Below are positions 15,957 to 23,869 of a stretch of DNA of 30,640 nucleotides, one piece after another; position 1 is the first letter of the stretch, and every line of letters begins with the position of its first letter. The stretch is from an uncultured bacterium (GTDB lineage Bacteria; Bacillota; Clostridia; Lachnospirales; Lachnospiraceae). Made by a program: the position numbers and the translations under genes. The notes under the pieces are model-generated. The model ran no database searches. It was not told the origin of the DNA and saw only the letters and a list, made by a program, of their open reading frames with translations. Location: the NCBI GenBank assembly GCA_945871045.1, contig CAMBUC010000002.1, positions 1 to 30,640 of the forward strand, written 5' to 3'.

Positions 15957-16232
15957 ATGAATAAAATGGAATTAGTATCAGCAATGGCTGATAAGACAGG
16001 ATTATCAAAGAAGGATGCAGAGGCTGCATTAAAGGCTTTCACTGATGTTGTAGCAGAAGAGTTAAAGAAGGGTGAGAAGATCCAGTTAGTAGGCTTTGGT
16101 ACATTTGAAGTATCTGAGCGTGCAGCCAGAACCGGAAGAAATCCTCAGACCGGCGAAGAGATGACCATCGCAGCTTCTAAGGCTCCGAAGTTCAAAGCAG
16201 GAAAGGCTTTAAAGGATAGCGTAAACGCTTAA
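15957..16232 (+). CDS. hup: HU-family nucleoid DNA-binding protein
   Basis: A 91-aa histone-like protein that bends and compacts DNA. The sequence has the standard HU layout: a helical half (MNKMELVSAMADKTGLSKK onward), GFGTFEVSERAARTGRNPQTG with the DNA-inserting arm and its tip RNPQTG near residues 61-66, and the final helix. AGGAGG precedes the ATG, with a strong promoter upstream and a strong terminator 28 bases after the stop, so it forms its own transcript. In many related genomes hup stands directly before rqcP; here about 4.2 kb separates them. IHF-like subunits are excluded by length and arm sequence. Confidence 0.97.
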   Translation: MNKMELVSAMADKTGLSKKDAEAALKAFTDVVAEELKKGEKIQLVGFGTFEVSERAARTGRNPQTGEEMTIAASKAPKFKAGKALKDSVNA

Positions 16233-16256
16233 TCGTTGAATTCACATATCAAAGAG

Positions 16257-16287
16257 AAAACCCCTAATCGAAAGATTAGGGGTTTTT
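16257..16287. terminator. Strong bidirectional terminator after hup
   Basis: CCCCTAATC (16261-16269), loop GAAA and GATTAGGGG (16274-16282), extended by AAAA on the left and TTTTT on the right. It can end hup on the plus strand and the receptor pseudogene on the minus strand. Confidence 0.93.
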
Positions 16288-16310
16288 CATATGCTTACAA
16301 ATGAATAAAA

Positions 16311-17434
16311 CTACTTGTTATCTTCCAACCGGAATTCGCCCACCAGTTGATTCAGGTCTTTGATGGCACCGAGAAGCACCTGTACTGAATCGGCCATTAC
16401 ATCCATGCTGCCCTGCTGATCGAGCGCGCGTTCGTTGATCTCGGCACCGGAAGCGGCAATTTCCTGTGAAACAGCGGAAATGTTGGAAATGCTTTCCACG
16501 ATCTGATCCGTATGGGTAGTTGCGGAAGAGATGACGGATACCATCTGAATGATATTGTCTGTTGCCACAGCAGTCTGCTCTGCCAATGTTTTGATCTCAT
16601 TTGCAACCACAGCAAATCCTCTGCCGGCGTCCCCGGCTCTTGCTGCTTCAATGGAGGCATTCAGCGCCAGAAGGTTGGTCTGCTTGCGATGCTGCTGACG
16701 ATAATGGTCACCAGCAAAATGCTCCATCCTGTGGTTCCGATGGGCTCCTGCCTTACATAAATGGAATTTCCGTCATAATCTGCCATGGTTGCTCCTGAAG
16801 CAGCAGCCTTGCTGTAATTTCCACCCATCACCGCATCCAATGGCTGCATGCCATCCGCGGTAGGCATAAACGCTTCATTTTTATGAAGAATGATATTGTT
16901 GTCTGCATCCAGCAGGATGATATAACTGCCGTCACTGACATCCACGATCTCACCAAGGATATCTGTCAGATCTGTCAGAAAGATATCCATCGTACAGACA
17001 CCGGCGATGGAGCCGTTTCGGTAAAAGGGCGTGGAGATATAAGTAACGAGATTTCCGCTGATGGCATCCACGTAGGGATCGCCGAATACGGTCTCATCCC
17101 GTTCCTGCGGGAGACTGAACCATGCTCTTGTGGTGCAGTCCCAATCCGCATCCGGAATCCATCCGGTTCCGTCATAAAATGTACCATCACTATCTGCTGA
17201 ATAAATATCCGAAGCGTATGCATATTTGGAAGTCAATTGTTCATTGAAGGCACGGATCGCATCCCCGTTGGCCGGGGTCTGTTGTTCCATGAAGACCGCC
17301 GCAGTGTCCAGTACCGAAGCGGCCTGTGAAAACCACACGTTGGCTTTCTCTGCATACCAGGAAACCGTTTTCTCGATTCTTGCACTGTTTTGGCTGTTTA
17401 CAAGGTTCTTTGAAATGGAGACTGCGATCAGCAT
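16311..17434 (-). pseudogene. Methyl-accepting chemotaxis receptor, degraded by internal deletion and frameshift
   Basis: Two reading frames on the minus strand make up parts of one receptor. The first (17434 down to 16661) has the end of a first membrane helix and a dCache-type sensor domain, ending at GTTGWSILLV. The second (about 16690 to 16311) starts exactly at the signalling tip, QTNLLALNASIEAARAGDAG, and runs to a normal receptor C-terminus. The second membrane helix, HAMP domain and first half of the coiled coil are missing. The two frames meet near 16676-16690. The N-terminus is also cut: an in-frame TAG lies eight codons before the first ATG, and no ribosome site is present. A working receptor is not possible from this sequence. 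Confidence 0.9.
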
Positions 17435-17538
17435 AGCAATTGAAAGACAACCAACCTATGTATATTTATACAGAAAATTATAATATGCCTGTTTTTGTTG
17501 TCAATTATCTGGTGAAATTTGGCGTGACATTACTGTTG

Positions 17539-17567
17539 TTGTATTTTTCTTATTTTTGTCATATAAT
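17539..17567 (+). promoter_or_regulatory. Probable promoter of the DUF4143 ATPase gene
   Basis: TTGTAT (17539-17544) and a perfect TATAAT (17562-17567) with 17-bp spacing. Two copies of AAAAGTGTGAT follow at 17568-17578 and 17600-17610, 32 bases apart, so the second lies in the leader. Confidence 0.5.
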
Positions 17568-17621
17568 AAAAGTGTGATTTTTAACACGAAAACATATATA
17601 AAAGTGTGATGAGGCGAGCGG

Positions 17622-18953
17622 ATGGAACGATTGATTCTAAAAAAATTGTTAGATTGGAAACATTCTCCCTACCGAAAGCCGCTGATTTTAAAAGGCGTGC
17701 GCCAGGTAGGTAAGACATGGGTTTTGAAAGAGTTTGGTAAGCGTTATTATGAAAATACCGCGTATTTCAACTTTGATGAAAATGAGGAATACAAACAGTT
17801 TTTTGAAACCACGAAGGATGTGGATCGAATTCTGCAGAATCTAATGCTGGCTAGCGGTCAGAAGATTGTGCCGGAAAAGACACTGATCATCTTTGACGAG
17901 GTGCAGGATTGCCCGAAGGTGATCAATTCTATGAAATATTTCTGTGAGAATGCACCTCAGTATCATATTGCATGCGCAGGATCGTTGCTGGGCATTGCAT
18001 TGGCAAAACCGTCATCTTTTCCGGTGGGTAAGGTAAACTTTATGCAGATTGACCCCATGACATTTTCAGAATTTTTGTTTGCGAATGGAGATGAAAACCT
18101 GGCAGAGTATTTAACAAGTGCAGAAACCATAGAACCCATTCCGGATGCGTTTTTCAATCCATTATATGAAAAATTGAAAATGTACTATGTTACCGGAGGA
18201 ATGCCGGAATCTGTTCTGATGTGGACGCAGGCGAGGGATGTGTCTGCGATGCAGGAAGCACTATCCGGTATCCTAGGTGCCTATGAAAGGGATTTCGCCA
18301 AGCATCCCAATGCGAGTGAGTTTCCGAAAATATCCATGATATGGAAATCGATTCCATCTCAACTGGCAAGAGAGAACAAGAAGTTCATTTATAAAGTAGT
18401 GAAAGAAGGCGCCAGAGCCCGCGAATATGAAGATGCGCTGCAGTGGTTGGTGGATGCGCGCCTGGTACACAAGATTTATCGCAGTACCGCACCGGGCCTG
18501 CCGGTGGCTGCATACGATGATCTCTCTGCGTTCAAGATCTATATGGTTGATGTGGGATTGCTTCGTCGTCTGGCACAGTTGGCTCCGACGGCATTTGGAG
18601 AAGGCAACCGCCTGTTCACCGAGTTTAAAGGTGCGCTGACAGAGAATTTTGTGCTGCAATCCCTGCTTCCCCAGTTTGAAGTGGTTCCACGCTATTGGTC
18701 CCAGTGCAATCCGCCCTACGAGGTAGATTTTGTCATTCAGCGTGAAAATGATATCTTTCCGATAGAGGTGAAATCCGAAGCAAATACTTCGAGCAAGAGT
18801 CTGAAGAAATACAAAGAACTGTTTCCGGATCAAGTAAAATTGCGGGTGCGCTTTTCTTTGGACAATCTGAAACTGGATGACGATGTGCTAAATATTCCCC
18901 TGTTTTTGGTGGATCATGCAGATCGGCTCATCGGATTAGCGCTTGAAAAATAA
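17622..18953 (+). CDS. AAA-type ATPase with C-terminal DUF4143 domain
   Basis: A 443-aa ATPase. The Walker A motif is GVRQVGKT at residues 25-32, and Walker B is LIIFDEVQDCP around 88-98. CAGSLLGIAL is the sensor-like motif of this family, and FPVGKVNFMQIDPMTFSEF follows it. The C-terminal DUF4143 part ends with VDFVIQ (from 368) and FPIEVKSE with E382 and K384, resembling a PD-(D/E)XK nuclease core. Members are common, often multicopy, in gut Clostridia and Bacteroidetes, and their role is unknown. A GAGG lies 7 bases before the ATG. It sits between two damaged genes, in what looks like an accessory insertion. Confidence 0.92.
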   Translation: MERLILKKLLDWKHSPYRKPLILKGVRQVGKTWVLKEFGKRYYENTAYFNFDENEEYKQFFETTKDVDRILQNLMLASGQKIVPEKTLIIFDEVQDCPKVINSMKYFCENAPQYHIACAGSLLGIALAKPSSFPVGKVNFMQIDPMTFSEFLFANGDENLAEYLTSAETIEPIPDAFFNPLYEKLKMYYVTGGMPESVLMWTQARDVSAMQEALSGILGAYERDFAKHPNASEFPKISMIWKSIPSQLARENKKFIYKVVKEGARAREYEDALQWLVDARLVHKIYRSTAPGLPVAAYDDLSAFKIYMVDVGLLRRLAQLAPTAFGEGNRLFTEFKGALTENFVLQSLLPQFEVVPRYWSQCNPPYEVDFVIQRENDIFPIEVKSEANTSSKSLKKYKELFPDQVKLRVRFSLDNLKLDDDVLNIPLFLVDHADRLIGLALEK

Positions 18954-18969
18954 CTTTATTATGAATGGG

Positions 18970-18998
18970 ACGCAGAGTAAAATCTGCGTATAATTTTC
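18970..18998 (+). terminator. Possible terminator after the DUF4143 gene
   Basis: ACGCAGA (18970-18976) and TCTGCGT (18983-18989) form a 7-bp stem, followed by ATAATTTT. The same bases include a TATAAT (18989-18994) that could act as a -10 box for the next gene. Confidence 0.45.
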
Positions 18999-19020
18999 AA
19001 ATAGAATGGAGGATTTGCTC

Positions 19021-20234
19021 ATGAATATAAGAAAGAAACTATCAATTACAGTTATATGTTTTATACTGCTTTTCCTTGCGGGTGCATCGAATGTAAAGGC
19101 AGCAGTGGTGGACGGTGCGGTAGAAATATTTGAAGACTGCCTTGTATATGGATTTGACATGGAGTCCATCAAAAATGACAAGATCGTTGTAAATTGGAGT
19201 TATAGAAACAATTATACGACGGATTCCGGTCATGGGGATTACAGTAATCCTTTTATTGATATTCAGGGCTTTGAGATTCAGGTATGCAGGGATAAAAATT
19301 ATCCGGCGGATCAGGTGAAAACATATAAAGTGAAACAATATACCGAAAGTGCAGACGGAGCGAAATATACCTATAAAATACCGGTGTCTGTGCTTGGTAA
19401 AAATGGTGGGAAACTGTACGGCAGGATCCGCGCCTACGGAACCATCAAAACCATGACGGCTGGCTGGATCCCTCAGAGATCAAAGAGATCTATACGCTGA
19501 ACAATTACAGTTACAAAAAATATGCAAGTGGATATGAGATGCTATGGGGAACGGAGATGTACCAGTGTAAGATCTCCGACCTGAAAGGCTTAAAGTATCT
19601 GCCCTTCGTAACCAGTATTGACATCCGGGATTATACGGGAGCGAAACTGGATCTGACCAATTATCGTCACATACGGACGGTTTCCATGTGTGAATTCTGG
19701 CAAAGCAAATTTCAGTTGATCGCACCCTATGCAAAGCAAATAAAGATCAACTCTGAGACAGGCGGTTCCTGGAAGAAGGCAAAATTATCTTCTGTGGATG
19801 TTTCAAAATGTAAAGATGTGGTATACTTAACCCTTGGCGGTTCTTATTATAAACCGATGACAATGAAACTGCCGACATCAGCGAAAAACCTTAGATGGCT
19901 CTCTGTCTCACAGGATCGCGGGCAGAAGATCGATTTAAACAAATACAAAAAACTGAACATGGCATATTTCTATTCAAATAAATACTCAGAATGTAAGTTA
20001 AACCAGTGTGCCAAGTTGAACTATGTATACTTCTACTGTATGGACAATATCAGATCCGTTGACTTAAGAAACGTCAAGTCATTAAAAGGCGCGGATATCT
20101 ACAAATGCAAGAATATGAAGAGCAGTGCGTTAAAAACCGTAAAAAGCACCAAAAAAACTGATAATCAGGGACGTTGGTGGGAATCAACGGACACGTGGAG
20201 AGAGTTATTTGATGATATTTACAAATCTATGTAG
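19021..20234 (+). pseudogene. Secreted leucine-rich-like protein interrupted by a frameshift
   Basis: Starts at an ATG with GGAGG at 19008-19012, 8-base spacing. Residues 1-28 are a signal peptide ending near NVKAA. A fibronectin-like beta domain follows (GFEIQVCRDKNY, KLYGRIRAYGTI). The frame then stops at 19500 after an unrelated tail. The next frame carries a clear continuation, LDPSEIKEIYTLNNYSYKKY, then repeated short motifs with spaced leucines (ISDLKGLKYLPFVTSIDIR, SVDVSKCKDVVYLTL, SVDLRNVKSLKGADIYKC) up to 20234. The break coincides with GGCTGGCTGG at 19458-19467. One added GGCT unit would restore a single frame reading TAGWLDPSE. It may be a pseudogene, a phase-variable gene or a sequence error. 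Its function is unknown, perhaps surface adhesion. Confidence 0.82.
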
Positions 20235-20240
20235 AGAGTA

Positions 20241-20261
20241 GAGTTCGTTGATAGCGAACTC
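20241..20261 (+). repeat. Hairpin just after the leucine-rich protein gene
   Basis: GAGTTCG (20241-20247) and CGAACTC (20255-20261) form a perfect 7-bp stem. No T run follows, so it is only a weak terminator candidate. Confidence 0.45.
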
Positions 20262-20282
20262 ATTTCATAACGTGAATAGGGA

Positions 20283-20409
20283 ATGTGAGACACCATGTAA
20301 TGGCAGTGCACTTTGGAGCGGCTGGTACTTAGTGACCGTATTTTGGTCACTTATGTACCACTGCCAGCGACAAGTAGCGAGAGCGTGCCTGCCATACAGG
20401 TGCTCACAT
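20283..20409. repeat. Nested inverted-repeat element, 127 bp, before rqcP
   Basis: Terminal arms ATGTGAG-A-CACC (20283-20294) and GGTGCTCACAT (20399-20409) pair with one bulged A. Inside, TGGCAG (20301-20306) can pair with CTGCCA at either 20361-20366 or 20389-20394. The central hairpin is GGTAC (20324-20328) with GTACC (20355-20359) and AGTGACC (20331-20337) with GGTCACT (20345-20351). No reading frame is supported. It resembles in style, but not in sequence, the element after pgcA. Confidence 0.82.
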
Positions 20410-20441
20410 GACCTTAAATAAAAGTAGTGGAGGAAAGCACA

Positions 20442-20681
20442 ATGAGACTCGACAAATTTTTAAAGGTATCCCGCCTGATCAAACGCCGTACTGTCGCAAA
20501 CGAAGCCTGTGATGCCGGCCGCGTACTTGTAAACGGAAAAGTAGCAAAAGCATCCTTGAACGTAAAGGAAGGTGACATCATAGAGATCCAGTTCGGAACG
20601 AAGACGGTAAAAGTGCGTGTGAAGGCCATCGCCCAGACAACAAAAAAGGATGAAGCTGCAGAACTTTTTGAATATCTGTAA
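20442..20681 (+). CDS. rqcP: S4-domain RNA-binding protein RqcP (YabO)
   Basis: A 79-aa protein that is essentially one S4 RNA-binding domain: MRLDKFLKVSRLIKRRTVAN, then GRVLVNGKVAKASLNVKEGD. In Bacillus, RqcP works with RqcH on stalled large ribosomal subunits, helping to add alanine tails for ribosome-associated quality control; that role is taken from the family. A GTG frame opens at 20427, but the ATG at 20442 has GGAGG at 20429-20433 with 8-base spacing and starts the conserved sequence. It heads the conserved run toward yabP, yabQ and divIC, which strengthens the call. Confidence 0.93.
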   Translation: MRLDKFLKVSRLIKRRTVANEACDAGRVLVNGKVAKASLNVKEGDIIEIQFGTKTVKVRVKAIAQTTKKDEAAELFEYL

Positions 20682-20710
20682 GTCTATTTTCATCATGTCC
20701 TGCATAAATA
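20682..20710 (+). promoter_or_regulatory. Candidate sigma-E-type promoter before yabP
   Basis: GTCTATT (20682-20688) and CATAAATA (20703-20710) are separated by 14 bases and partly match the sigma-E consensus. Their place before two sporulation genes is suggestive; the match is imperfect. Confidence 0.3.
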
Positions 20711-20771
20711 TAAAAATGTAGCAGATATGTTTCAAGGCAGGTGACTGGTGGACAGTCATGGAGGACAGGGC

Positions 20772-21056
20772 ATGATGGATGAAAAAATGGCAGCGCATAC
20801 GCATCGGGTATTGATGAATAACCGGATCAGCGCAAACTTCAGTGGGATCGTAGATGTACTATCCTTTGATGTCAGTGAGATCTTACTTGAAACGGAGCAA
20901 GGGATGCTTCTGATTAAAGGAAAGGACTTGCACGTGAACCGCCTGACTTTGGAAAAGGGGGAGGTAGACATCGCAGGAAAGATCGATTCCCTGTCCTATT
21001 CGGACGTATCAAATACGCACAAGAGCGAGTCGCTTTTGAGCAGGATCTTCCGCTGA
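20772..21056 (+). CDS. yabP: Sporulation protein YabP
   Basis: A 94-aa protein of the YabP family, used in spore formation. LSFDVSEILLETEQGMLLIKGKDL fits the conserved centre of the family, followed by LEKGEVDIAGKIDSLSYSD. A GTG frame opens at 20748, but the ATG at 20772 has GGAGG (20760-20764) with 7-base spacing, so I chose it; the neighbouring ATG at 20775 is also possible. Its stop codon overlaps the yabQ start, implying coupled translation. The molecular function is not established. Confidence 0.9.
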   Translation: MMDEKMAAHTHRVLMNNRISANFSGIVDVLSFDVSEILLETEQGMLLIKGKDLHVNRLTLEKGEVDIAGKIDSLSYSDVSNTHKSESLLSRIFR

Positions 21057-21538
21057 TGCAGGTTCGGATGGTTGACGCCGCTATTTATGAAGAACTGGCG
21101 CTATTATGCAGTTTTTTTCTGATCGGGATCTGTTTGGCGGCCAGTTATGATGTGCTTCGGATCTTTCGTGCGATCATCTGCCATTCTGCTTTTTTCATCA
21201 ATCTGGAGGATCTTTTGTACTGGCTGTATGTAGCAGTTGTCATATTTGTCCAGTTGTATGATAAAAATGATGGGCGGCTGCGGGCATATCTGTTTGGCGG
21301 GCTGCTTTTGGGGATGATCCTTTATGCAGTTAGTATTGGAAGGATCTGTACACCGGTGCTCATCCGTTTGGTCAAACGGGTCGTATCGGTTTTCCTGGCA
21401 CCGGTGCGGCGGTTTACAGCAGTTCTTCATAAAAAAAGAAAAAAAGGTCTGGAATATTGTGGAAAACTATGGGTCTGTCAGAAAAAACGGTTGAAAAAGT
21501 TTTGGAAGATGGTTAAAATGAGCGTAAACAAACTTTAA
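21056..21538 (+). CDS. yabQ: Spore cortex membrane protein YabQ
   Basis: A 160-aa membrane protein. Hydrophobic segments lie near residues 13-33, 46-68, 78-97 and possibly 98-118; a very basic tail follows (HKKRKKGLEYCGKLW to the end). YASYDVLRIFR-like sequence after the first segment is typical of the family. In Bacillus, YabQ is needed for the spore cortex and sits in the forespore outer membrane. The ATG overlaps the yabP stop in the arrangement TGATG. Identity rests on the hydrophobic pattern and gene order. Confidence 0.9.
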   Translation: MQVRMVDAAIYEELALLCSFFLIGICLAASYDVLRIFRAIICHSAFFINLEDLLYWLYVAVVIFVQLYDKNDGRLRAYLFGGLLLGMILYAVSIGRICTPVLIRLVKRVVSVFLAPVRRFTAVLHKKRKKGLEYCGKLWVCQKKRLKKFWKMVKMSVNKL

Positions 21539-21560
21539 GAGACAAGAGGATGTGAGTAAG

Positions 21561-21851
21561 ATGAGCAGAGGCAGAAAAAAACAAAACCGAATGGCAAAGT
21601 TCAGTATCTCCTGCATAGTATTCCTGCTGATCGCCTTGATGTCAACACAGATCGTAAAGTTGTATCAAAAGAATCAGGAACTGGCTGTAAAAGAAGCTGC
21701 CTATAAGGAACAAAAACTGGCGGAGGAAGCAAGGCAGCGGGAACTGGAAGAACAGGAAAAGAGTATGGAATCGCAGGAATACATAGAAAAAGAGGCTCAT
21801 AGATACGGCCTTTTTTATGATGATGAGATCATTTACCGCGAAACAGAATGA
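21561..21851 (+). CDS. divIC: Septum formation protein of the DivIC/FtsB family
   Basis: A 96-aa single-pass membrane protein. A basic N-terminus is followed by a membrane segment at about 14-31 and a coiled coil (about 32-75) rich in E, K and Q. The short C-terminus, EYIEKEAHRYGLFYDDEIIY, fits the family's end domain. DivIC works with FtsL and DivIB in the division septum, with the coiled coil outside the membrane. A GTG at 21552 opens the frame, but AAGAGGA at 21544-21550 is too close to it. The ATG at 21561 is preferred. The position between yabQ and spoIIE is the classic one. Confidence 0.88.
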   Translation: MSRGRKKQNRMAKFSISCIVFLLIALMSTQIVKLYQKNQELAVKEAAYKEQKLAEEARQRELEEQEKSMESQEYIEKEAHRYGLFYDDEIIYRETE

Positions 21852-21925
21852 GCGGTTCACTGTGAACTGCCTCAAATGGATGAAGTGCCTATAATCGATT
21901 CGAATCGGGATTTGAAGGAGCGTTT

Positions 21926-21990
21926 TGACGAACGATTTTTCAGATCCCCTATTTTTTTTGACAAATTGTGAAGGATTTCTTTTTTATAAT
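21926..21990 (+). promoter_or_regulatory. spoIIE promoter with 21-bp spacing and Spo0A-box-like sites
   Basis: TTGACA (21958-21963) and TATAAT (21985-21990) are both perfect, but 21 bp apart instead of 17. TGACGAA at 21926-21932 matches the Spo0A box TGNCGAA, and TGACAAA at 21959-21965 is a near match overlapping the -35 box. The Bacillus subtilis spoIIE promoter is known for the same 21-bp spacing and Spo0A activation. Confidence 0.78.
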
Positions 21991-22022
21991 GACCTTCGAT
22001 GAAAAAGCGGAGGTGAATCGTC

Positions 22023-23861
22023 ATGAAAAAAGAAAGTTACAGACAATTATTGGTGGCGCTGCTGGGCGCGCTGATGTGCAGATTCGGTCTTTACGGTTAT
22101 TATCCTTTTGTGCCTGCGTATTATGCAGCGGCACTGTTGTGTGGAGATGCACGGCTGCTGCTTACGGGGGTGACATTCCTTGGAATGGTCTTTTCATTGC
22201 CATCGGTAGCAACCGTGCGCTACGCCATAGGAATGATCGTCATTTGGCTTGTGATCAGGATCTGTGAGTGGATCGACCATAAATGCCTGACAGTCACGGC
22301 GGCTATTACGGCAGCAGTCGTTACGGTATCCATCAATATTTGCGGAGATCTTCTGACCAATTCGGTGAAAGGGGATCTTCCGATTAAACTGATGGAAGGG
22401 GCCATCTGTTTTGCAAGCGTATTTGTCTTTTCCAGACTACTGTACTGGCTGCCGATGCTGGTGGAGCGTTTGCCGGAATCCCATACTGACCGGGGAACCG
22501 ATGAAAACCGATTGATGGGTTATGCCGATTCTTTCAGTGAACTGTCGCAGATGTTTTCCGGAATGAAAACTGTAAAAAAGGATTTTACCCCGGAAGAAAT
22601 GGGCAGGATACATAATGAGATCACGGGACAGATCTGTGCGAATTGTTCTCAGTGTACAGTCTGTTGGGCGCGGTCTGATGCACCGATGTATCAGGCGCTG
22701 GCCGGGTATCTGACATCCATTTATCAGGCAGGGAAAGCCGCCGGGGAGTCAAGAAAGCAGTTGGATGATCACTGCATCCATAGTGAGGCGCTGGCCATGG
22801 AAGCGACACGGGTGTTTGAACGTGCCCGCTTAAACCTGGCCTGGTATAACAGGCTTCTGGAAAATCGGGCGGTCATCGCAGAGCAGATGGAAGCCATGGC
22901 ATATATCATGCAGGATTGCACGAAGGATGCCATCGATCTGACGAAAAAGGAAAAACTGGCGCTTTCCACCTTGCGCTATTTGGCAAAGGAGCAGGGGATC
23001 CTCTTACAGAATATCCGCCTGATGGAAAAAAAGAATGGGCGCATCACGTTGTCCGTGGAGGCGCGTTCCAAACAAGGAAACTGTATCGCGGCCAAAGATC
23101 TTACAAAAGTGGTGGAGCGGGCGTTGGATATCGATATGGTCTTGCACCGGGATTCCAAAACCCTTATCGGAAAACTGCCGGGTCCCTTTGTGTTTGAGGA
23201 GGATACCCTCTACCATAGCACCCACGGTGTCGCGCGACTGATCCGGGATGGGGCGGCAGTATCCGGAGACAATTTTTCTTATGTGGAAAGCCACGATGGG
23301 CAGGCGGTTCTTATGCTGTCAGATGGCATGGGATCGGGAAGCGGTGCTTGTAAGGAAAGTGAAATGGTGTTAGAGTTAATGGAGAGATTTCTGGAAGCAG
23401 GGTTTTCGGAGGAAACGGCCCTTCGGATGCTCAATGCAGCGTGCGTGCTGCATGATCAGGAGGATTCCTACTCCACCATGGATGTTTGTGAGATCGACTT
23501 GTATCAGGGAGATGTTTCCTTTTATAAGATCGGTGCAGCGGCGGCCTTTATTAAGCGGGGCGAAGAGGTGGAGTGCATTCCCTGTGCCAACCTGCCGGTG
23601 GGCGCGGATATGGAGTTACAGATTGAAACGAAACATTCCCATGTGACCGGCGGTGATTATGTGATCCTTATGACGGATGGGGTGTTGGAGCATTTGCTTG
23701 TACCGTCGCCGGAGCAGACCATGTGTGAGATCTTGGAAAGCATTCATGTTTCCAATCCCAATGAAATGGCAAAAAAAATATTAGAACGAGTGTCATTGTT
23801 TACAGGCGGTCAGGTCCGGGATGATATGACTGTGCTCGTAGCGGGCATTTGGGAAAAATAG
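22023..23861 (+). CDS. spoIIE: Stage II sporulation phosphatase SpoIIE, short N-terminal form
   Basis: A 612-aa membrane phosphatase. Hydrophobic segments occupy about residues 8-150, followed by a regulatory linker with CANCSQCTVCWARSD near 202-216 and a long helical part. The C-terminal PP2C phosphatase has D434 in LSDGMGSG, D552 in MTDGVLE, and DD at 600-601 in VRDDMTVLVAGIW; metal ligands look intact. SpoIIE dephosphorylates SpoIIAA and so frees sigma-F in the forespore. At 612 aa it is about 200 residues shorter than the Bacillus protein, largely in the membrane part. GGAGG precedes the ATG. Its own promoter looks Spo0A-controlled. Confidence 0.95.
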   Translation: MKKESYRQLLVALLGALMCRFGLYGYYPFVPAYYAAALLCGDARLLLTGVTFLGMVFSLPSVATVRYAIGMIVIWLVIRICEWIDHKCLTVTAAITAAVVTVSINICGDLLTNSVKGDLPIKLMEGAICFASVFVFSRLLYWLPMLVERLPESHTDRGTDENRLMGYADSFSELSQMFSGMKTVKKDFTPEEMGRIHNEITGQICANCSQCTVCWARSDAPMYQALAGYLTSIYQAGKAAGESRKQLDDHCIHSEALAMEATRVFERARLNLAWYNRLLENRAVIAEQMEAMAYIMQDCTKDAIDLTKKEKLALSTLRYLAKEQGILLQNIRLMEKKNGRITLSVEARSKQGNCIAAKDLTKVVERALDIDMVLHRDSKTLIGKLPGPFVFEEDTLYHSTHGVARLIRDGAAVSGDNFSYVESHDGQAVLMLSDGMGSGSGACKESEMVLELMERFLEAGFSEETALRMLNAACVLHDQEDSYSTMDVCEIDLYQGDVSFYKIGAAAAFIKRGEEVECIPCANLPVGADMELQIETKHSHVTGGDYVILMTDGVLEHLLVPSPEQTMCEILESIHVSNPNEMAKKILERVSLFTGGQVRDDMTVLVAGIWEK

Positions 23862-23869
23862 GTTAACAA

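Noticed and set aside
16311..16727. A short cytoplasmic receptor gene of 138 aa
   Set aside because: It begins out of frame just before the signalling tip and lacks a start signal; it is the remnant of the adjacent receptor.
16311..20410. An intact mobile element carrying the accessory genes
   Set aside because: No integrase, transposase, attachment-site duplication or terminal repeats bounding the whole stretch were found.
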